Assembly (NCBI RefSeq): GCF_000003605.2
Contig: NW_003123415.1
Location: 1,753 to 32,057 of the forward strand
Source: Saccoglossus kowalevskii
Taxonomy: Eukaryota; Hemichordata; Enteropneusta; Harrimaniidae
Direction of reading: 5' to 3'
Length of the DNA: 30,305 bases
Positions within the stretch are counted from its first letter, which is position 1; the number at the start of each line of letters is the position of its first letter. Below the pieces are notes generated by a model that made no database searches, was not told the origin of the DNA, and saw only the letters and a program-made list of their open reading frames with translations. Shown piece after piece: positions 21,901-30,305 of this stretch. The translations under genes were made by a program, and so were the position numbers.

Positions 21901-24900
21901 TAGGAAACAGTTATGGGGAACAGGAAACAGTTATGGGGACCAGGAAACTGTTATTTCCTTGACAAACGCAATACACAGTGAACCTGTCTAAACCAGACGT
22001 GAGAAATTGTTTGACTTAATGTGGTGTTCAGTAATTACTTGTAGAAGTCTTTTATATATTAAAAGCAGTTTCCATCCCTCTGATTGTCTTCCTGCTCACA
22101 ATTACTTTCTGTCTACTTACCTGGCACACTTATATATTGAGCGATATTGCAGTAGACGTTAAACTTATACATTCCTGTGCGTTGAGTTCTGTTCACATGA
22201 AATATTGTCGCACATTACCACAAGATAACTTGATGTTATAACTTTTCAACAAATCACATGCAATGTACGTACATGTTCCGTATATGCAAACTAGCTAATC
22301 TACATTTATTATCACCTGATTACACTCAATAGTGTCCACATTATCCATTCATCCCGTGATTGGTGCACTTCACCAAAGATTGCAAACATACACAAAAATA
22401 ACATAATTTCGTTTTTATTCAAACGATGAAATGGCCCAAAAATTACATAAATTATTTTTTATAAAAACTTACCGGTAGATGAAATGGCCTTTTGACCCCA
22501 CCCCCAATGTTTGTATATAACAAATGTAGAATGTGACATAGATGTGTGAGAAAGAAAGAAAGTTCATTCATATTATCGTTGTTTTGGTCTGTAGTCATTT
22601 ATCAGTGTAACAAATGTTTCTGATTGAGAGATTTACTCTATTCTAACTGAGGATCGACTACATCGCCAAGCACAGTTGATGCTTTGACTGACATAATGCT
22701 TTAACAAATCTCTGTCACAGAAGCACTTTAATTGTCTTGGAATGGCACGACTTGTTGGAAAAGTGTATTTTTTTTATTTTTTGTTTTGTAAGTTGTAGCA
22801 CCGTCCCTCAACACCTTTTCCTTTAAAAGATCCTTTGAATGATCAATGTTTGGAAATTGAAATTCTGTGAGATTTTGTAGATGTTCAAAATATGCACTAT
22901 TGGAATAGTTACCAGTGATGTTTTCTTTTTCAGGCAAGTTCGATTGATGTCTATGTAGAACGTTTTAATTTTGCACTTACGCAGTATACACAAGCATTAG
23001 GGGGCATTGTTCCCATCTTTAACTACATGGTAAGTATTCATGTTAAGGGGCATTGTTCCCATTTTTAACTACATGGTAAGTATTCATGTTAAGGGGGATT
23101 GTTCCCATCTTTAACTACATGGTAAGTATTCATGTTAAGGGCATTGTTCCCATCTTTAACTACATGGTAAGTATTCATGTTAAGGGGCATTGTTCCCATT
23201 TTTAACTACATGGTAAGTATTCATGTTAAGGGGGATTGTTCCCATCTTTAACTACATGGTAAGTATTCATGTTAAGGGCATTGTTCCCATCTTTAACTAC
23301 ATAGTAAGTATTCATGTTAAGGGACATTGTTCCCATCTTTAACTACATGGTAAGTATTCATGTTAAGGGCATTGTTCCCATCTTTAACTACATGGTAAGT
23401 ATTCATGGTAAGGGGCATTGTTCCCATCTTTAATTACATGGTAAGCATTCATGGTAAGGGGCATTGTTCCCATCATTAATTATGTAGTAAGTATTCATTG
23501 TAGGGGGTGTTTCCTCCCCTACATCACAGTCCCTCTATCCCCAGTCTGAAAACGGCTATTGTCTAAGTGTGAATTACCACCCAATGCTCGTACAGACCTG
23601 GGTATGGCTTTCCGCAAAGCATAGTCTTTTGATAGCAGAGCATTCTATTGAAATGATCAATTCATTGTTCCCTGCATATTCTAGCTTTTACAACTGAAAT
23701 AGACCATATTATAATACTTTTTTATAAGTTTAGAAGCTCAACACAATTTTTTAATCGGCATATAGTGGCATATTGACATTATTATTCGTAAATATCACAC
23801 TTAAATTTGAGGTACTCGATCTGTCAGGGATCGCAACATGGAACTTTTCTAACAACATTGAACGGTTGACCCTTTCTATTCCTCATGTGTTTTAGAAAGG
23901 TCAATGTTTTTTCATATATTGGATAGCTTCACTTTTCCGTTCAAATTAAAGATGATCTCTCGCTGATTCAATGCAATTTGAATTTTTGTGTCATTATTTT
24001 TTTTGTTTTCAAGCATATATTTGGAATGTAGTTTACAATGCTGGTGACATCATGTCTCTAAGAATAACATCCTGCAGTATCAATTCTTTAGCACTGCCAT
24101 GAATTGAGTAAGGAGACTTTTTTTTTTGCTTCGAAAATTTAATTACAGGCGCCATTTTGTTTTTGATTTACAGAACTTACTTGATGCGTTGTCAGCGGGT
24201 TGGCCCCTTTTATAGTGAGAAAATAGCATTCAACCATAATATTTGTTTTTCATTTGAAAAGATATGTACATTTACTTTTTGGTGATGTCAGATGTTCATA
24301 TTTTGAAAAAATCCTGGTAATATATTCAGCTCTGTTTGCAGTTTGTGATTGTAGTGTGTAAGTTGTATACGTTCAGCTTTGTGGCTAATTGTCCAAGGTG
24401 TGAACGGTTTATTTAGCTGCAACCAGCCCTGGGACATTAGACTGCCAAGTGTTTCCAGTCCTGGGATAGAGGGACTGTGTCTACATGAATGCAATTGGGT
24501 CTATGCAATCATACAAGATTAGCTTAAATCTTAATTAAGCTGAAGCCTGTACTCATGCCTGCTCATACATTAACTCTGATGGTTATCTGTACTGCAATAG
24601 GTTGCTAGGAAACCGTAGAATTGGCCTTCATTGATTCTCGCCAAAATGAGAGTACCGTTAAAGTCCTATTATAAACCGCGGTTTATATTACAATGTATCA
24701 ATTTAAAAATTGGGATCAAAAGCTCAAGTTCGGGGTGCGGTTTCTATTACGTACATATTGCAATCACTAAATGGGCGTGGTCATTTTTTGTCCACAACAC
24801 ATGCACAAAACAAACAATACACCATACAATCTCTTGTACCGTTGTTTGTGCCATGCCAATTTTAAATAAAATGCATTCTTTTTATTATATTTTTTCAGAA

Positions 24901-27900
24901 TCGTTTTTATGTTGCAACAAAGCTCAACACGGATTTAAAAGATGAATTATCACATTTATACACAGTTTATGTTGCAGACAAACATGTTACTGGGTTATTT
25001 AGTGAGTATTAAGTTACCATATTTCATTCACATGTTGTTTGAAATCTGACCTTTGAAAATATCAATAATCAATATTCCCACAAGATTACAGAATACATGT
25101 AATATTTGTATTATCAGTAGCGGCTTTAGTTTATAATGGAAGATAAAACACTGGAATTTGTTTACTGCTATATTATTGTTGTTTTTATTGTGAGTAATTT
25201 TTCGTATTTATTACATGTACCAACAAAATGACAAAAAATAACCTTGATACTTTTTCTTTATTCGTTCATTTTGTTCTGTGATATTGATGGGTATAATCCC
25301 TTTCTACATATTCTACAGTTTTCATGATTGATGTGCGCCCAATTTACTGTTGCCATATGGGTTTTTAGTGTTTGATATGTTTGTATTCCACTCGCCAATG
25401 CCTGCTTGCTTCTCGTTGTATGATGTGTCTTAGAACCATTCTTAGTAACATGTGTTTTTTCCAGCTTTGCTTGAAGAAGCCCAACACAAGCCTTTTACTG
25501 TTTCTCCTCCAACTATGGCAAATATTATTAAAGGACTTCACCATCTTAAACCTGGTAAATACACTATTATATCAATGTCTGTGGGGTGCAGTTTATTGAA
25601 AGATGGACACAGCTAACTAGTAAAAAAAATTACCATTTCCTGAGGTTGAATTGCTAGAGGAAAATAAAATAAATTATTTTTTTAACCTTTTCATAACCAG
25701 TTCCCTCCATTCATCACAAATTCACAAATAGTTTTGTTTATAGTCTGCACTTTCCTTCAGAAGATTTAGACGTAAATAAATAAATAATAATATTTTGAGT
25801 AAAAACCGACTCGAATTTTGTCTATTGGCTCCCAAATTAGAGTTCATTTCCAGAAAAAAAAGTGCAGCAAATATGCAAGATTTGATTTACAATAGTGGTT
25901 TACAAGTTATGTACGGTTACCTGTAATGATTTACACTCTGCATATGAATACGACCGTATAAGAACAAAGAGAGATGTGTGGATTTACTGAAATAAATTCT
26001 GTATAATAATACACTCTGTTTTTTCATCTTGGAAATGAGACAGGCCTTTACAATCATCTGGATTAACTGGTAATAATATTGCTAACTGAATTTTAAACAT
26101 TTTTTTCTTTTTCTCACAGCTTATGCACAGCTAAAACCCTATTTATTTGCTAAATTTATCCCCAATATTTTACCTCCTGCGCAAGAGGACCTTTTAGAAC
26201 AGTATGTTGAAGAAACAAGGCAAATGCAACAAGAACTCATTGAACGTCAAGGATATTCAAGGTTTGATTTGTTACTACAAAGGTTTATGCATTTCTTACT
26301 GCTGTAATGTCTTGAGAAGTCACAATAGTCATTTTGCTGAGTATCCTAAGGGGTTACACAAGGTACAGTTTAGTTTGGTGAGTGTCCTAAGGGGTCACAC
26401 TAGTCCATATCACATATTGTTTCTGAAAACAATCTTACCACTATCTTTGCAGAAAAAAATTGTATGCCTGATAACATTTTGAGAATTCCATCTCCACACA
26501 GACCCACTTTTTAAACAATAAGTATATTCTTGTCAATAATGTCTAAGTGAATTCCATACTTGCTTTCTTGTTTTTAATTTAAATAATAGATGTTTTGCCC
26601 ATGATTTTTATTGCTACCTCAACCCTTCACCCACACAACTACCAAACATTACATGCGCAACTCGCTAAAACTATTTTGCTCCTAGAATAAATTTACTCTA
26701 AACCAGCATATATACCATATTTCTTTAACAACATTTAGAGTTTTTTGCCACAGACCAGATTAGTATGACAGATCTACTGTAGTCAAAACCAAAATACATT
26801 GTATCATTATATTAAATTTGAAATTATTATCTTTTGGAATAAATTTGATTGATTGATTAGGTATGGTTTTGTTTAAAGTTGGAGTTGTATTTTTCTTTAT
26901 TGTCCTTGCTACATGTAGTCACAAAAGTCAGTTTAGTTTATGTCCTAATTGGTCCTGAGTGTTGTAAGGGACCACTTTAGTCTTTTTTATGAGTGTTCTA
27001 AAAAATTTGGTGAGTGCATGCTCCAATACTGATGGAATTATATGTATTAAATAATAATAATAACTGGGGTACTGTATGGTAAATATAAAATACATTGCAC
27101 AGACAGAAATAAACAATATATAATAAGAAACTATATCTATTATGAAAATAAAACTCCTTTGTTTTTACATGTATTTGATTTGGTATATTGTATTTTTTAA
27201 ATATATGAGCAATGCAATACTACAATTGCATATTGTGTTATTTTTTATTCTTCAAATAAGGATTTCCTTTCCTCCTTTATATAATTCACAAGCTAAGATG
27301 ACTACTTTTGCATTGCATTTTTATTAGCTCTGTATTCTAGGCAAACTAGTACCGTACTTCCCCGAGTATAAGCCCAGGGGCCTGAACATTTAAAATCGGG
27401 AAAAATAAGGGGTGGGCTTATACTCGAGGACCACCTCGGAAAAAATATTTTTTTGCTGTGTTTAAAACTGTAACCATCTTCCCAACTTCGAAACATTATC
27501 TAAAAAAACAAATTTCCGTTCACAGCGCCAGTCTCGGAAGGATATTACGTCTTTTTGAGGGAAAAAAGGAGAAACAAGTCTTCATTGATTTCAATGACAC
27601 TTTTTACAATGAAGAAACAAACATGTTCATAAAAATACACACATTTTATTACAATACGATTTACATACCGTCTGAATTTACGGTGCAAAAATGGGTAGGG
27701 TCTGTAGGAAAACTCCCGATACAAACTCTCGATTTCCGCCATGGTTTCATCATAATTTGACATGAACAACTTCCTTTGACCTCACAGGTCACGTCTTTCG
27801 TTAACCAATGAAAATGATGTGTCGTACAGTCGAAGTTTTCTGATTATTGACGAAGTATTTTTTTCAACGCAATGCGGAAGTGAATTACCGCAATGTTAAA

Positions 27901-29350
27901 ATGCAATTTGTTAACACTGATTTCGACAAAAAACGGTGACGTTTTCCCCTAAAAGCTGTTGATTCGCAATTTTCGAAAGGCAAACTAAGGATGAGAGAAG
28001 TATTCACCCCTTTCACAGCCGCCAACAAGTCAAGTTGAAGAATAGTTTGCTCGTTCACACCCAATTCACGATAGTCTCAATAGACAAGATTATTCGGGGA
28101 AATAAAAACGATGATCAGTGACCAGGTTTCACAACTTGACGATGACATTTTTGCCGTTTGAAAAACTACTACTCAAAAGAAATATGGATTATTTCAGTAT
28201 TGCAATTTGCAACATCGAGGTTCATTCCGAGTAAATAACATAATAGAAAACGTGCAAACTATGTTCTGTCACGTACATTCGCCCGCCGTGAACCAAACTA
28301 CCGTACCAATCATGATTTTTATGCAATGAAATACACTTTTTACATGCGTATTTTAATAAATGTTGTCGATGCCCGGTAAAAACACCCTGGGCCTATACTC
28401 GGGGATGCCCTTAACTCGTAAATGTCCAAAAACAGAGGGGTGGCCTTATACTCAGGGAGGGGCTTATACTCTGGGAAGTACGGTAAGTTTAAGTAGTGCC
28501 TATACTTTGTTTATGTTATATTTCTGTCACAAAAGATTGAAAACTTCTGCACAAAATGTTCAATTGTGTAATGATGAATTTCTTTAAAGTGATTTTGTTT
28601 TGTTTGTTTCTAGGGATAACCAAGGAAGGAAAAGGCCTGGTGAAGACAGTATGCAAAGTAGGTAATTGTTATATTGAGTTTGAAAGAAATCTGACATGAT
28701 ATCCTGAATTCAAATTTAAACATCTTATCTGATGCCGTAAGACATTATTTTTGGGTTTTGATATTCTATATTTAGAGATACATCTTCAAGAAGCATACCG
28801 GTACATAAACTAAATTATTGCATACTGCAAATGCTTAATTTAATGGGTATTAATTTTGCTATTTTCCCTTATGAGTAAATTCCACTAAATTAAATCTATA
28901 TGAACGTGTAAAATATCAAAAAAGTCATTGTTTTTTGACCAATTCGTGAAAATTAAAACACAGTGAATATGTTCAAAACATGACAATAGTGAAAGTAAAT
29001 GGTTTTGCAGTATATAGTTTAGTTGGTTATTAAAATATAACTTATTTTGACCACACTACTGTCATTTATACAGTATGCTAGAAAAGTGGTATTTGTATTC
29101 TATGGTACAAACATAGAATATAGTAGAGATGGGATCACAGTGTTGCAGCAATATATTTGTAGATTAACTTCATAAGGTCAGCAACATGCATGTAGATTGC
29201 CTTTTTTACTGTCATGTAATGAACCACCTAACTATAAAAACAAAATTATTTGGTTTACTGGGATACAAACACACTGCTGACTTATTTTTTTCTCTTCTTT
29301 CAACAGAATCTGTGTCGTCAAGTTACATGCCAAAGAACTCTTCCAGTTGA
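15931..29350 (+). CDS. CACUL1: CDK2-associated cullin-domain protein 1, nine exons
   Basis: Orthologue of CACUL1 (CAC1/C10orf46), a cullin-repeat-like protein reported in mammals to bind CDK2 and promote G1/S progression. Exons: 15931-16042, 20863-20989, 21762-21864, 22934-23029, 24899-25001, 25465-25554, 26120-26261, 28614-28657 and 29307-29350. They sum to 861 nt, all in frame: 286 residues. Family hallmarks are [11 protein letters not shown] (49-59), [13 protein letters not shown] (67-79), [13 protein letters not shown] (83-95), VERFNFAL (122-129), LKDEL (159-163), [11 protein letters not shown] (195-205), [10 protein letters not shown] (222-231) and basic GRKRPGED (262-269). The tail is Ser-rich. 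The start has purine at -3 and G at +4, after an in-frame TGA at 15880. It is shorter than the ~369-residue human protein because the N-terminal extension is only about 40 residues. Intron 3 uses a GC donor. The exon 8 donor at 28658 (GTAGGT) was chosen because it gives the [14 protein letters not shown] end; GTAATT at 28662 would shift frame. Confidence 0.95.
19895..19934 (+). repeat. (GTGAG)8 microsatellite
   Basis: Eight perfect GTGAG pentamers. Read in the sense of CACUL1 transcription, each junction is AG followed by GTGAGG, a fair match to a 5' splice site. The tract lies 4 kb downstream of the real intron 1 donor. Confidence 0.95.
20599..20813. mobile_element. MITE with ~37-bp terminal inverted repeats, TA target
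   Basis: 215-bp element. The left end 20599-20635 begins TACTGTAAAGTACTTTATTT and the right end 20776-20813 is its imperfect reverse complement, ending AAGTATTTTACAGTA. The outermost TA on each side fits a TA target-site duplication of the Tc1/mariner type. It has no coding capacity. Its right edge is 49 bp from the exon 2 acceptor of CACUL1, so it probably overlaps the branch-point region. A second, eroded copy lies at 13230-13393. Confidence 0.88.
20990..21761 (+). other. CACUL1 intron 2
   Basis: GT-AG intron of 772 bp, phase 2. The acceptor follows an exceptional run of about 14 consecutive T and then TATTTCAG. An open frame at 21412-21609 inside it is T-rich and unremarkable. Confidence 0.9.
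21865..22933 (+). other. CACUL1 intron 3, GC-AG type
   Basis: The exon ends CTTCAG and the intron starts GCATGT. The acceptor is TTTTTCAG at 22926-22933. Only this boundary joins ..STELQ to [11 protein letters not shown] in phase 0, matching the LQAS..ERF pattern of the family. No GT donor near 21865 keeps frame with that alignment. GC-AG introns are a small minority in animals. Confidence 0.85.
21891..21950 (+). repeat. Three 20-bp G-rich tandem repeats
   Basis: Three successive 20-bp units of the form TTATGGGGAACAGGAAACAG begin 26 bases after the GC donor. Each unit carries a GGGG run, a class of sequence known to act as intronic splicing enhancer downstream of weak 5' splice sites. Confidence 0.92.
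23001..23490 (+). repeat. Tandem duplication of exon 4 end and its splice donor, 11 copies
   Basis: The true exon 4 end (GGGCATTGTTCCCATCTTTA then ACTACATG) and its donor GTAAGTATTC are followed by ten tandem copies with a period of 45 or 46 bp. GT positions are 23030 (authentic), 23076, 23122, 23167, 23213, 23259, 23304, 23350, 23395, 23441 and 23487. Nine of the ten copies keep GTAAGT; the copy at 23441 is GTAAGC. The first three units (46+46+45 = 137 bp) recur as the next three with the same diagnostic variants, so a trimer was duplicated as a block. The last two copies are the most diverged. Confidence 0.97.
23525..24479. mobile_element. Non-autonomous DNA transposon, 955 bp
   Basis: Perfect 17-bp terminal inverted repeats, CACAGTCCCTCTATCCC at 23525-23541 and its reverse complement at 24463-24479, with partial similarity further inward. 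CTACAT lies directly outside the left end and one base outside the right end; aligned as a 7-bp duplication it has one mismatch. A target-site duplication of 7-8 bp would fit an hAT- or P-like element. No transposase frame is visible. The minus-strand frame 24288-24494 crosses the right end and is not a gene. Confidence 0.7.
24670..24687. repeat. 18-bp perfect palindrome
   Basis: TATAAACCGCGGTTTATA is its own reverse complement. It lies in CACUL1 intron 4, 210 bp before exon 5, next to an imperfect second GCGGTTTCTATTACGTACAT near 24736. It may be a protein-binding site or a transposon remnant. Confidence 0.8.
25002..25464 (+). other. CACUL1 intron 5
   Basis: GT-AG intron of 463 bp, phase 1, donor GTGAGT, acceptor TTTTTTCCAG. 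Nothing else recognised. Confidence 0.9.
25555..26119 (+). other. CACUL1 intron 6
   Basis: GT-AG intron of 565 bp, phase 1, donor GTAAAT, acceptor TTTTTCTCACAG. Nothing else recognised. Confidence 0.9.
26339..26402. repeat. Short duplicated segment in intron 7
   Basis: GAGTATCCTAAGGGGTTACAC and GAGTGTCCTAAGGGGTCACAC lie 41 bp apart. A more diverged relative (GTGTTGTAAGGGACCACTTTA) lies near 26959. Confidence 0.6.
27352..28483. mobile_element. TA-flanked TIR transposon, 1,132 bp
   Basis: Ends begin CCGTACTTCCCCGAGTATAA and are inverted repeats at 23 of 24 positions (27352-27375 against 28460-28483), flanked by TA on both sides (27350-27351, 28484-28485). The subterminal motif GGGCTTATACTCGAGG and its variants occur near both ends (27414, 28388, 28443, 28460) and could bind transposase. 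No full transposase is present, so it is non-autonomous. The TA target suggests the Tc1/mariner/pogo superfamily. A minus-strand frame beginning [18 protein letters not shown] (ATG at 27740-27742) ends at a donor-like GTATGT (27663-27668). Confidence 0.85.
28658..29306 (+). other. CACUL1 intron 8
   Basis: GT-AG intron of 649 bp, phase 1, donor GTAGGT and acceptor CTTTCAACAG. Nothing else recognised. Confidence 0.8.
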
Positions 29351-29449
29351 GAGATTTGGAATTTGGTTGACTCCAAAGTTGTGATGTAAATAGAATCGTG
29401 TATAAATTACATTTTATGCATGTGCTTTTAAAACAGTGCCCCTCAAACA

Positions 29450-29455
29450 AATAAA
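29450..29455 (+). terminator. Poly(A) signal of CACUL1
   Basis: AATAAA 100 bases after the CACUL1 stop codon. Cleavage about 15-25 bases later would give a short 3' UTR of roughly 120 bases. Confidence 0.7.
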
Positions 29456-29562
29456 AGGATGGACACACACATCAGTCTTGAATTGCTTCCCCTACCATCT
29501 TCACCACATACTATTCAGTTTTTAAAAAAGCATTCGCAAAGCTTCTCTAAGCAAACAATGAC

Positions 29563-29751
29563 TTAACGCTCACAGAAAAAATGAATCAGGTTCCAGACAA
29601 TCAAAAACAGTGACAACGCGACTGCTGTGTGAATGATTTTTGTTCGCTTTCTATGACATTGTAATTTGTTGAAACACGTGACTGGTGAAGCCGCAATGAC
29701 ATCATCAAACGCCAAATTCGTAAAAGAACAGGAGTTGTTTGGCATATTCAC
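29563..29751 (-). CDS. Hypothetical 62-residue membrane protein (doubtful)
   Basis: A minus-strand frame starts at an ATG (29749-29751 or the next at 29743-29745). It encodes a polar N-terminal half with four cysteines, a basic patch CHRKRTK, then a hydrophobic helix IIHTAVALSLFLIVWNLI, then HFFCER and stop. A GTGAGC donor-like sequence overlaps the last codons, so it could be a first exon instead. The local DNA has more CpG than its surroundings. No family is recognised and it would be tail-to-tail with CACUL1 with only about 90 bp between. Confidence 0.25.
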   Translation of the reverse strand: MNMPNNSCSFTNLAFDDVIAASPVTCFNKLQCHRKRTKIIHTAVALSLFLIVWNLIHFFCER

Positions 29752-30305
29752 ATTTTAGTCGTGAGTGTTACTCCGTTGCTAGGTACATATTAAAGTGCAG
29801 TGCAATTGACTATTATTTAAACTGATATTTACTAGTACCATATTTTCAGTTCTGTTTTCTCGTATATCAGACCAGTAAGTGTAGAGCTGCCTGCCTACAC
29901 AAGAGACAGGATTTGCATTATGTAATCTATTAGATGTCCAAATACTCACTTATTGTGTATTTAATTTACAGATCATTTATCATGTATAAAAGTTGATATG
30001 ATCAAAACGAAATATTGATTAATTTTGCTTTGTTATTAACCATATTGCATTGCAGCAATAAAACCAAAATGGCGGAAGATCGTAAATGTGACTTGCTCGC
30101 CAATTGTCGTCCTAGAAAACACATGATGTTTCTATTGTGTGTGATTGGTTGAGTGTTTTGACATTTCGTCACTATCTAACTTTCAGAATCATTCACATTG
30201 TTCTGGTTATTCAAACTGAAAAAAGTTGCAAAATATTAAAAACTTTTAGTAATATCCAATTACGACAGATTGATTTGAAAGTAGCATCAAGGGAAAAATA
30301 ATGTA
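29752..30305. other. Region downstream of CACUL1, possible start of a next gene
   Basis: Mostly AT-rich. At 30069 an ATG in good context (AAAATGGCGGAAGAT, also YY1-like) opens 27 codons ending TGA at 30150-30152. A GTTGAG donor-like site lies at 30147. It could be the first exon of a plus-strand gene that continues beyond the window, but nothing confirms it. Confidence 0.25.

Larger units (their letters stand above)
23030..24898 (+). other. CACUL1 intron 4
   Basis: GT-AG intron of 1,869 bp, phase 0, by the first donor of the array. It holds the donor array, an inverted-repeat element (23525-24479), an RFX-like GTTGCTAGGAAAC (24601-24613) and an 18-bp palindrome (24670-24687). Confidence 0.9.
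26262..28613 (+). other. CACUL1 intron 7
   Basis: GT-AG intron of 2,352 bp, phase 2, donor GTTTGA (weak), acceptor TTTGTTTCTAG. Nearly half of it is a TIR transposon (27352-28483). Confidence 0.9.

Noticed and set aside
23030-23500. CRISPR-like array
   Set aside because: The regular 45-46-bp repeats have no unique spacers, and they are clearly copies of the neighbouring exon and donor in a eukaryotic gene.
28654-28662. Alternative exon 8 donor at 28662 (GTAATT)
   Set aside because: It shifts the last exon into a frame with an unrelated tail. The donor at 28658 gives the Ser-rich family-like end and the total length is then a multiple of three.

Overview
This window is nuclear DNA from an animal. 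It is AT-rich and mostly non-coding. Genes are split by canonical GT-AG introns, intergenic space is long, and minisatellites and small non-autonomous DNA transposons are frequent. Two genes are recognisable animal orthologues, CACUL1 and SMIM8. Intron sizes of about 0.5 to 5 kb and the repeat content suggest an invertebrate, possibly marine, but the sequence alone does not fix the phylum. Nothing bacterial, such as operons or Shine-Dalgarno sites, is present.

Layout. (1) 1-2060: an 81-bp minisatellite, cut by the window start, surrounds a short exon. (2) 1543-3582 (+): a two-exon gene for an unrecognised membrane-anchored protein. One transmembrane segment is followed by 46 uninterrupted 18-bp periods, consensus Gly-Lys-Ala-Ala-Val-Ala. 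(3) 3583-7550: AT-rich intergenic DNA with a 34-bp-arm hairpin at 5467-5577. (4) 7741-9013 (-): SMIM8, complete in two exons, 97 residues. (5) 9014-15850: intergenic, with two minisatellite arrays in opposite orientation (10202-11022), a MITE copy (13230-13393), an AT-rich tract, and one uncharacterised minus-strand open segment (12149-12325). (6) 15931-29350 (+): CACUL1, complete in nine exons, 286 residues. Every junction keeps frame. (7) 29351-30305: 3' UTR with AATAAA, then two weak small-ORF candidates.

The genes are in unlinked pathways, and nothing suggests a functional cluster. CACUL1 is a cullin-domain CDK2-associated protein. SMIM8 is a small membrane protein of unknown role. The repeat protein is a lineage-specific-looking hypothetical. 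The GKAAVA gene and SMIM8 are convergent. SMIM8 and CACUL1 are divergent, about 6.9 kb apart.

The most unusual structure is in CACUL1 intron 4. The last ~29 bases of exon 4 plus its 5' splice site have been copied about ten times in tandem, giving eleven near-identical donor sites in a row. The intron before it has a rare GC-AG donor with three G-rich 20-bp repeats just downstream. Introns 1, 4 and 7 of CACUL1 each carry a terminal-inverted-repeat element.
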